Shown here in pieces: positions 27,901 through 39,100 of a stretch of 64,000 nucleotides of DNA. The notes under the pieces were generated by a model. The model was not told the origin of the DNA. It worked only from the letters and a program-made list of their open reading frames with translations, and did no database searches. Position 1 is the stretch's first letter. Every line of letters begins with the position of its first letter. Where the stretch lies: contig OW028573.1 in the NCBI GenBank assembly GCA_932294295.1, forward strand, positions 258,001 through 322,000, written 5' to 3'. The DNA comes from Alitta virens (taxonomy: Eukaryota; Annelida; Polychaeta; Phyllodocida; Nereididae). The position numbers were made by a program, and so were the translations under genes.

Positions 27901-28748
27901 CATCCCTCTAGCGGAAAAAGAATCAATCATTGAGTATCGACCTGCCATCTGGTGTTAATTGATGGAACCTGGGTGACAGGTGCCCGTGACGTCATTAGCA
28001 ACGGAATGCAGGCAAGTGATGCTAATGTCAACTGTTTCCATCTTCCCGGCTGCTGATGAGACGTTAATCTACATCTCAGCTATTGTCATGTGAGGTAAGG
28101 GCTAGCTAATTTCTTCATCTATATTTGGGCAATGATTAAGGGGAAAGGGGAGCTGTTAAGGCTGAAAATTCGCATGACAGCTGTTTGTTTACATGAGCGA
28201 AAATATAGCAAATTTCTATGGAATGCAGGGGAGGGGCAATCAGGGGCATGTGAAGTGGATTTCCATCCATCTTGTTTTTGTCAATTTTATATATATATAT
28301 ATATACTTATACATGTTGTAATATAAATTTACATATTGCCCAGTATACTTAAATTCCATGCCTACAATTTATACAATGCATGTGAATATTTGTGTATCTT
28401 ATGATTTCTAGTTTATGTTACTTAAAATCCTTGATGACTCTCGTTATATCTCATCAAATCTATTATTTGATGAACATTTAAACACCAGGCTTAATGCTTT
28501 GTGAAAGTATCATATAGTACTGCTCTAGCAAAAATAACAAAATGATTATAAATGAATGATTGAGGCCTTTCTTATGAAATGATGGGAAATTTGGAAAATA
28601 GCCAGTTGGGAAAAATTGCAATAAAAAACATTAACAAATAAGCTCTCGAAATGTAGAAAGCCAGTTTGAAGGTAGATCTTATTTTTATTTCAATTTATGC
28701 AGCCTTTTCGTGTAGTACCTGCCCCTAATTGGGCTGCAGTGTTACATA
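24955..28748. other. Non-coding region upstream of the NEK gene
   Basis: No gene recognised. GC-richer islands at 26030-26160 and 26620-26700 stand out from the AT-rich background, and an AT dinucleotide run lies near 28290. The final kilobase before the NEK start shows no TATA box or CpG-rich promoter, which fits the idea that the ATG-bearing exon is preceded by an upstream non-coding exon. Confidence 0.4.
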
Positions 28749-30173
28749 ATGGCCAGGAACGGAGATGTGAAAGCAATTTCCCACGCATCAATGACTGCAG
28801 CTGCAGCAGCTGACAAAGTGACCAATGCATCTTTACCAAATGTGAGAGATGAAGAAAAAAAAGAAAAAGCCAAAAGTTCCGGGAGATCTGGACCTCCCAG
28901 ACTTCTTGTAATGTCGTCAAAAATCAAGAATATTGGTGCTATCCAGGCAGCCCTGCTCAGCAATGTCAGCCTGGTCCAGTACAAGTATGAAAGTGCCACT
29001 CTCGAGTCGTTGCAAGGTGACTATATATTAAATATGAAATGGATATATTTATATGTCTTTTGCATGTCCACGATGTTTTATAAGCAAAACTAATTGATCT
29101 ATTTTTCAGCTTCAGTCAACCAGCAGCTGGCAGGTACCAAGGTGGAGGCGGTTGCTATGGTGATGCAGTGTTCCAGTAGCTGTATTTACATGAGTGCCAA
29201 AGATGACAAGGTATTATCATAACTCACAATGTAATTAATAACCCTGTCAACTGAAGATGCATTGAAGATGCATTATGCCTACAGTCGATACAATAACAAC
29301 AATCTCTCATGGTTTTTTCCTGCACATTTCTTCTCAAGAAAACGCCTTTTTATGGTTCCGACTAGTTTGCTATATACTATAGAATTCAGCTGTACTACTG
29401 TTGTCATAACTCCTCCTCCTCCTCCTCCCCCTTCTCATCCTCCTCCTCCTCCTCCTCCTCCTCCTCCTCCTCCTCCTCCTCCTCCTCCTCCTCCTCCTCC
29501 TCCTCCTCCTCCTCCTCCTCCTCCTCCTCCTCCTCCTTCTCCTCCTCCTCCTCCTCCTTCTCCTCCTCCTCCACCTCTTCCTCCTACTCCTCCTCCTCCT
29601 CCATAATTTCCTTGATGACTGATCGATGTTTCCCAAGAACTTCCCAGAACTGGTGCTGATTAATATGTTTGTTTATCTAATTTGACATCAGGTCCTTTCG
29701 AAAGAGAGCATCGCTTCAGATGACCAAATCAAGGAGTTTTTCCACTGGCTGGTCAAGACACATGTGGACAAAGGTTTAGCACATGCCCGCATTGATGTGC
29801 TGGCTTGCAATACCCTCCAATCGGCTGATAAGGTTGCTATAAGCAAGGAGCTGGAGAAAATAGTGCAAGTTAGTGGCATTATTTAGTGGGCACCGTTATG
29901 TAACACTTATGTCACTGCATGTAACACAGATACAATCTGTTTAAAGTCATTGAATACAAATCTGATATTCATCTTTCAATGACATTTTAGGTGTCAGAGA
30001 ATTGTGTCTTTTGCTCTGTCAGTGGCCCCATATTTTTATGACTACAAAATGTTGAGCATTAAATTAATTAATTTGGGATGCTCGTTTTTACAGCTTCCAG
30101 TTGGTCTGTCCAAAGATATTTCTGGCTTCGACATCCCCATGGATAAGAACGCTGAGAAGACCAACCACAACAA
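28749..30173 (+). CDS. Exons 1-4 of the NEK gene: N-terminal extension with DUF4347-like fold
   Basis: These four exons encode about 208 residues ahead of the kinase. Residues 1-50 are low complexity, with a poly-alanine run at 17-21 and a charged Lys/Glu stretch at 35-42. Residues 51-196 follow the DUF4347 pattern: a starting beta strand (RLLVMSS), helices, a second hydrophobic strand (SCIYMSA), a helix, a third strand ending in the Cys of LACN (Cys162), then a helix and a strand running into DISG. DUF4347 is related to caspase-like peptidases, with a Ser-His-Gly motif at the second strand and Cys at the third. Here the Cys is kept but the His-Gly is replaced by Ala-Lys-Asp, so a peptidase activity is unlikely. 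The domain call is inference by eye; coding status is firm because phases join to the kinase exons. Confidence 0.85.
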
Positions 30174-33100
30174 GTAAGCTCTCTGTCTCTATCACATATT
30201 TCTCTTCCCTATAAATATTTTATACCAACTTTGTCAAGAGCTGTTCAGAGAGGTTAGGATTAGAAACTTTGCTTATGTTTAATTTATATTTTGAATATTA
30301 TATGATTTCTGTCATCCTCAGAATATTTTGCTAACTGATTAATAAATTTAGATTCTTTAGATCTAGTAATAATTCATCTGTGTTTTTACTATGCATTATG
30401 TTACTGGTGCCATTTTTGCTTTTACCAGTTGCGTTGGAAACCTGTACTTCCGGTTGGAGAAGTTGAGGAACTGGTCGGGTCACAATCCCCAAACTCTGGC
30501 TGGTTTTGAAAAAATTCGTACTGTGGGCAAAGGTGAGATGTTTCTGCCAAAAACTGCATTCAAGGAAGTCCTTATTTTCTACAATAGCTATAAATATCTG
30601 ATGCATCATATAATGTCTTTTTAGGAGCGTATGGAACTGCAGTCTTGTACAGAAAGAAGGACGATGATTCGCTGGTCATCCTCAAAGAAATCAACCTCCA
30701 CGACCTCTCGGCATCTGAGAGACAACTTTCTTTGAATGAGGTTTGTTTTATTAGCATTTTCTATGGCAACATATCCGTAACTGTATTGACTGCATCGTGA
30801 CATGACTAACCAGAAGACATTAAAAGTGCAAAAAACTGACTAAGTACTGTCGCTAATACACGATAATCATTGTGAACTGCGATAATCAATTTTTATTTAT
30901 CATTGATTAGCAACATGTCCGGTCAATAACCTTATGCGATTATCTTACAGGTGAGAGTCCTTGCAATGCTTGACCACCCAAACATCATCAGCTATTACGA
31001 CAGTTTCGAAGAAGATGGGATTGTCATGATAGAGATGGAATATGCTGATGGAGGGTGTGTGAAATTAATATTTACTTTTTATATTCAGATTCTCAAGTAG
31101 TTTCAGTTGCAATGCATCAGGCAGGACAGTGGGCTTCCATCCTGCCATGCTGTCTTGTTCGCTTCCTTTCTTTGAAGTTTCTAACATCCTCTTTGCTAGT
31201 TACTTTAATTTCTCATCCTGAAATTAATATCACGTTCATTGCAATACATTTTCCAGGACTTTATCCCAATTTCTGAGCCAGCAAGATAAGCCAATGGAGG
31301 AACGACAGATTCTGATGATGTTTCAACAAATGGTGGCTGCGATCAAGCACATTCATGAACATAATATTCTTCACAGGTTAGGATGTTTCTGCCCAGTGTT
31401 ATATATTGCAATTCAACATAAATGACAGAAGCATCAAAATATAATATTAATATGTAGTTGATGATACATTTTGTTTACCACAGAGACCTCAAGACAGCCA
31501 ATATATTTCTCACCAAGGAGGAGGTGGTCAAAGTGGGAGATTTCGGTATTTCAAAGTTGATGTCCACCGACCAAGCTGCCAATACGGTGCTAGGCACTCC
31601 TTATTACATCAGCCCCGAAATGGTATGGGCAATTCTGAAATATATTTCCACGTGGTATGTAGTTGAATGACTAGAGACAGGATATTTTAGTCTTGTATAT
31701 TCTATTGTAGTGTGAAGGGAAGGCTTACAATGATAAGTCAGACATCTGGGCCCTTGGTTGTATTCTTTATGAAATGGCTTGTCTGCAAAAGACTTTTGAA
31801 GGATCCAATTTGCCTGCTCTTGTCAACAAGATTATGAAGGTGAGTGAGAGACGAACAATTATCTTTCATATTATTTGGCTAAAGAAAAGGGCATTTTCCG
31901 CGTTTAGTCATGTTGGTAAATGTTCCATGTTTGTTTGTCTCAGGGACAGTTTGCTCCAGTAAAAGGCAGCTACAGCGAGGAGTGCAAGAATCTCATTTGT
32001 GAAATGCTGCAGAGGGAGCCACAGTCCAGACCATCAGCTAAGGACCTCTGGCATAAAAAGATCCCTGAGGTTAGCAATTCATTTATTGCAATATATAAAC
32101 CGCATTTTGCTTGGTATTGCTGGATATCATGACTTCGATTTACTGACAATAAAATCCCAGTAGTATGTTTGGCGCACACCAGGTGGATATCAATCTGCTG
32201 CAGAAGCTCCGCCTGTCAGCTATGAAGTGAACTAATACGTGCGTTTGCTTCAAAGAGGCAATAGATAGGTTCATCCTAAGGGCAGTTTTTATTATATATT
32301 TATCTCCCAAAGTACATAAAAACTATTAATGCACTTGGTGATTTATGTATACGTCTGACAGCTTACCTTGTGTAAACTCCAAATAGAGCAAATTCGACCT
32401 TGGGTAGCCTAACTTATGAATAATAGAGACTGGCCGGCCATTTAGCTGCCTGTAATTCTTCTTTATGCAAGAGATACAAGGGACTAGGCCTGTCATCCTG
32501 TGTGTGCTCATAACTTTCCCATATTGGCCACAATATTGCAATCCCAGCCTTATGAGAGTGTTAGTGCTCAGCAAATAACATTTTTATCACACTGTACACA
32601 GAATGCGCGTCTCTTTCTGTGTAATTGCGAATCTGTGGGAAGCAACTGGTGCCGGAAATATTTTGAGGCTGCTCATCCAGACTTAGTTTTTCTGCAACGA
32701 ACTCGAGGATGATTGTCTGAGTAACATAATAATTGACATATAACAGGCACATTTTTCCAAGAATTGTTTTTATGTCGGTGGTTTGTTGTTTCTAAAATTC
32801 TCAGGCCAAAACTGAAAAGATTTTCTCATTTTGAAGATTGTATACATCTGTAACAATAAAACTTTTGTAGCAATTATTTATTTCCAGTTATAAATATTTT
32901 ACAGGCAGTAACGAAGACAATTTTGTAGAGACACAGTTAAGAAACGTCAGTCAGAATATCATATGTATATTATATTATGTATAACCGTTGTCCTTCATTT
33001 CTTTAATGATATTGCACTGTGGATAAATGCGAAACTTATTAATATGATTCATTAAAACATATTCTGATATTAAAATGTCTTTGCCAGGCCCCATATTTAC

Positions 33101-36100
33101 AAGTTACAACCAATCGCCTGCATGTTACATCAGACATCATATTAACATGTTCAATTTACATAAATCCATGGGAAATTGTTTCACATTTTCAACAGAAACT
33201 GAACTCTAGTTATTCTAAACATACTTATGCCTTAATACTCATTCTTATAAGCAGTTTCCAATTAGCACTATATACCTATTGGATACTGGAAAAGCAGTTT
33301 GTTCATGTACACATTAGCAATAGTCTTAGCAGATTTATTGTAATTACCATTAAAATACAGTGATATTTCCATACAATTGGTCTACAGCCGTGTGCCTGGC
33401 AGTGCTTGGTATTTAAGATAATTGGCGCAAATGTCTCGTCCGACTAATGAGATAGCTTGTTTGCAACATCTTGATGAGTTGAGAACGAGAACAATTTGTC
33501 ACTTTCAAGGTTTCTCCGATTCTTCTCTTTCTTCCAATGCAGAAGGATTGTCCTTCACAATCGTGGATAGTTTTTCTCCATTTCAATCTTCTCAAGTAGC
33601 ATCATTGTTGATGAGAGTTTAATGGCTTCAAGCGGGTTTAATGCACTGCTTGAATGAAGATTTCTCCATATTATTACAATGGATTGCTTCGTTTTTAGGA
33701 TGGCATTAAAACTGACATTGAATCGTTCATATAACTGTCGACCTCTCATGATATGAATATCACAGTGTACTTCAGGACGTTGTATTAACTGCAGAGGAAT
33801 TCCCAGAACTGAATGGGCATGTAAAGAGTGTTCTCTTCAGTCCGATAGGTTGTGGGTTCGAGCCCCCATCATGGCATGGAGGAACTGAGCAGATCCTCCT
33901 TAACTGTTTGTTCCACTCCACACAGGTACTAATGGAGAGCTGGCTATAGTGCCTAGCCCCCTGCAGTTGTTCTGTGTTATCTTGGTTTATCCAAGGTGTA
34001 ATGGTGTGTATTCTTACCAAGGAGTTGAGAAAGACTCATGCTTGAGTCGCTTGAGTCTTTCTCAGCTTCGCTGGCGAGTGCAGTGAAGTTATCGAGAAAG
34101 GCTTCAATGTTGTTATGATTAAGTGAACACCTCTTACCTTCTCTTTCATCTTTACCTTACAATGTACAGCATCATTTGGAGGCACATTACAAAGTATGAC
34201 GGAATTGACAGGTGCTTTTTGTGTAGCACTGTGCGTGTTATATTATTATCTCGTGGGAACTAAAAGCTTTACATCCATATGATGAGGTCTCCTGGGTGGC
34301 GCCACAGTAGTAATATGACCTACATTGTAGTTGTTTGGATCAGATATTACTTCCTGTACAAGAATCATCAACAAAAGATTTTTGTGTCACGACGGTCATA
34401 CTGTCAAAGAATTTATCCAATATAAAATAGTGCTGTGTGGCACATTATATACACTCCAACACGTCATTTAATATCATATTTGGCCAATGCCAAAACTTAC
34501 TTTAATATGGTAAGGCAGCATACTAGCATTATAGAGGTTCCATACTATGGAAAACAGGAAAATTGAGTTCATTATAATGTCTTGATTGAAATGTCCTGTA
34601 AGTAGAGGACCAGTGGGTATATAGACCGCCACTATGAGCCTATCATTGCTTATTCCATTTAATCCACCAGGTGACCTTTTTTAAGTCAACATTGACGTCA
34701 CTATGAATTCACTTAACTTACATAAAATATTGTAATATTGGAGACAAGCCAATGATTCCATATAAAATCAGTCATGGAATGGTAACATCGATATTAACAT
34801 CAATATAACTAAAGTTCATTGAAAATATCATGTGTAAAAAGATTAGGAGAATCTTATTGAAATGCTTAGATGTTATCAGAATGCTACAAACGTATTGTAA
34901 CAATATCGTCTCATTTTTCCTCTCGATGCCATTTCTCCAAGTCCTTGACATTTCTGTGGATGAGCTCACAAATTCATATCAAATAGCCTGAAAATGTCAC
35001 AGTTGTGCTCAAATGATCTTTAACTTGCTTTATCTCCAGCCAGATGGTGTCTCCTTCTCTGAGCTGTAACAAGGCATGGTTGCCAGAAGCTATTTCAGTG
35101 GTGGTTGAAGTCCCAACCATTTTATCATTGACAACCAACCTAATTGTTTGATCTTGAAAACTGCTGGTTGCACTCCACATTAAGAGAAAAGTTCCATCAA
35201 GGGGAATCCTTAAATAATGGTCGTCCCTCACAATGACGTCGCCGACGTTTGTCAGCACGTGGTACCAATGAATGACGTCACTGTGGAACCCAGGTCTTCC
35301 CTGAACACTGAAAGCGACTCGCTGAGGAGGGTTGCATGAAGGGCCCCTGTCACCTTTTATTCCTGTGATGCCTGCGAAAATATAATGTTAATGGACATAA
35401 TTGAATATCAGCAAATAAAAAAAACTGGTTACATTCTAATACATAAGCTGTGTTGTGCAGAAGTTGTTATTCTTAGCACCGTTTGGCAAGTGCTTGCCCA
35501 GGATTCTGTCAGACGATATTCTAACCTCAGGGTGCATGCTGGCTGTTTACTCAACCATAAAATGCAATATATTTAGGAATATGTCCTCTGAAACGCAACA
35601 CTGATGATATGGGCTTATAGCTCACCTCTGTGACCTCGTTCTCCTCGTTGACCTTTTTGACCTTCAAGACCCGCACTTCCTGTGTGACCTCTACTTCCGG
35701 GAGGTCCTCTGGGTCCCATGACTCCGTGATTTCCAGGCAGGCCTGGCATCCCAACTGGACCTGGGCAAAAGGGAAATTGGACGGTTCTTAAAACTTTCAT
35801 CCCAGCAATGTAATACTTCACAGGCTTCGGGATTACTCTGGTCACACAAGTGCTGCCTTTCATGCTTACTTTGTGAAGGGAAGAAATTCTGAATGGACGC
35901 TGCCAAGAATAGACTTTTCTTTTGAAGGAAAGTTTTGCCTTTCACACTGATAGGGTTAACGGGCAAAGTTACAATATGGAGATTCTCATTTACTGAGTTT
36001 CAAAAGCCCAAACTTATGGTAATACTGCTTGTTTAACATTGGTACTTTGTCGTTAGTGAAACTTGGGCCACCTTCGTCAATTTTGATTTAGGCTGACTAT

Positions 36101-39100
36101 CCTTTGAAATGTGGAAAAAAGTACAACATGGTTAACAATTTACAACTTTATATTAGTGCAGGAATACACATATTTATTGAGCAGCATCATTGAGCAAATG
36201 CTTTAACTCTTGCATATTTTGAAGGTAATACACCAGGAATGGCGGAGAATTCATTCATTAGTGCAAGGCATTACGTAATGCAATCTTAATTCAAGCAGGA
36301 AGTGACACCTCCCCAAGGGACAGAGGCAGCCAGGAGAAATATTAACTGTGACAGCATCATGTTTTAAAGATGAAGTCTGGCTCTACGGGATAGACCTTAT
36401 CTGTTTGAAAAACTAATTATCCTCCTGTCAGTCCAGGTTTTGAGAATCTAATGAATGGGATAAGATTGTGTGATTGATTATGCCAACTTTGAAAGGTCTT
36501 AAGATGTAAAAAAATCAAATAATGTCTATATGTTATATTGAATTATTACTCGAGGCAACTAATAAAAGGAGTCTGAGAAAAGTTGAGGTGAAGCTAATGG
36601 CTTTTAACAAGCACATTAAATATGAGGCATATATAAAAAGTCATAATATTTTTGTCTTCACTTCTGAGAAATATGCTCACAGTTGCACACATTTCTCAGA
36701 AGTGAAGACAAAAACGTTGGCCAACTTCACGTGAATGCCAGATACAGTCATTGCCCACATATCACTTTGTGCTCATTTGTGCTTCTGCCAGATTTTCTGT
36801 ATGTAACGGAAAAACCATTAATGTAAAAAACAAAAGTTTCCCACACACAGAAAATAATACATCATACCTGGTGAGCCAGGTGAGCAGACGCAGTCAGAAT
36901 TAAGAGATGAGATGAAGTCTTGGAAGTCGTTATCATGTGGTTGCTGCTGCTGCTGTTGATGAAGCACTGGGGGATGCTCTTGATGATGATGCTTATGGTG
37001 ATGATAATGATGCTGGTGCTTTTCCTCAGGTGGTGCCACTTCAGTCGTGGTTTTGGGCAAATAACCGTCGTAGGACTCTCCCATCATTTCAAACTCATCT
37101 TTGAGGTCTTGTTGAAGCAGCTCATTCAAGTTGGCTGGGTGATCAGCAAAGATTTCAGGAGGGATGCCATTTGAAGTTGCCTTTTCTGGTGTCCCCTTGT
37201 CCCCCTCAGTGCTGGTCCCATCCACATCTATCAGTAGCATCACCAGCAGCAGCAACATGGCGAAGGTGATGCTGAGCATCTTTTTAATGATGAATTGCTT
37301 CCCTTATCTCCTCCTTATCACCTGAAACATCCATCATGATTAAATTTGCATCAGCATTTAGTGAACATCTTGATGACATCCTGCATTTGCATAATTGATG
37401 AACAATGAACAATCAGCCATTGCATATCAGCAAGCTCTCTGGGATGCTGGCCTGTCAAATTCTCAAACTTAACGCAAAGTGTTAAAATTTCCCCTCGTAT
37501 CTTAAGAATGTTAAACACACCCTCATCTTAACTTGTGACCAAATGTAGACTCACAAGGGTAAAGTTACGTGATAGATATTTCCCCATTAATATTCTCAGA
37601 GCATTTATGTACTCTTACGTTCTATGACAGAGACTTGCCTGTCTTTTCATTGCTTTTAAGTAAAATACAATTTTTAATTTCACCATACTGGAAAACAAAA
37701 TGGAACGAAGCTATGCTGTGTATAATTCCAGCTTTATGATATACAATGTACCAACGGGCCTGACCTCAAAGTATAAAATTCCCAACTTGTGTTACATCAG
37801 CGTCACCACCTCTGTCTTTATGAAATATGAAGACCTACTGAAATTGTATTGGAGCAGTTATAACTTGTAATATCTCAGCACAAAAGAGCACGTTCGGTTA
37901 CATATTTCCATCAACAGGAAACGACAGGCAATCATCTAAGTAACATCATACATGTGCCTTATATATCAGTTGCTGATACATGGGGTATAAAGTTCCGAGT
38001 CACTACTAATAAGATAGACGTATCCTCATCTACATTATGATATTTCTTTGGGATTTACCTTGCAACTTTCTACATCTTACATCTTTGAGACTTAAAACAC
38101 TCAAGGCAAATGGGATACTTAATGCATCCGAGTCGTGTGATTCTTTCTACTTTTCAAATGCTCAACAAACTCTTTGTGGTTCGTAGGTACAGCATTCATA
38201 GCTGCTGCAGTTAAAAACATAGGCCGCGCCGCAGCAAACCCTCAGCAAATGTCCACATAGTACACGAGCACCACACTTGCTCAAGAAACCTCTGCAACAA
38301 ATGTCTTTGAACAACTAGATATTATACTATCTTTTTTCTGTTATTCGTCAACAATCCAAGACAATCACAGTTGGTAAATAATTATCATCAATACTAAGTC
38401 TAATAGAGGAGGTGATGATGAATATTTATGTCATGTTTAGTATCGATTTAAATGTATTTTGCATGATAAACATGTCTCTGGGGTTAATATTCAACTAAGG
38501 CATATCTGACTTAATGACAACACAGACAATATTGGGCCATTGTCTTAAAGTGGTCTACCGACTGGTTGGCCCAGTGTTGGCCCTGTGTTGGCCCTGTGTT
38601 GGCCCTGTGTTGGCCCAGTGTTGACCCCGTGTTGGCCCCGTGTTGGCCCCGTGTTGGCCCCATGTTGGCCTATTTTAATTGCAGTCAAAGTTGGCCAAAT
38701 ATGGCTCACTGCAGGACATTATCTAGTTGCACTAGTGTTGGCCCACTGTTGACAAATTTTGGCCCAATGTTGGTACAATGTTAGCCAACTGTTCAGCCCA
38801 ATGTTGGCCTAATGTTAAACTAATACCAAAACAAGGCTGCTCCAGTGTTGGCCAAATGTCAGCCCAAAGTACAATTCAGTCCATTGTGTGGTTGGCCCAA
38901 TGAGCCCACTGTTGGCCCAATGAGCCCACTGTTGGCCCAATGAGCCCACTGTTGGCCCAATGAGCCCACTGTTGGCCCAATGAGCCCACTGTTGGCCCAA
39001 TGAGCCCACTGTTGGCCTTATGTCAGGCTGGGCTTCTGAAATTGGTTACATAGAAATTGAAATATTAGTTCAATGGCATTGATTGCATATATTACAATAT

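Noticed and set aside
29262..29636. Long polyproline and polyarginine open frames
   Set aside because: They are translations of the (CCT)n microsatellite in a NEK intron, with no splice or start context.
38566..39009. Open frames with CWPSVGP-like or GLIGPT-like repeats
   Set aside because: They follow from the GTTGGCC arrays; no start or splice context supports a protein.
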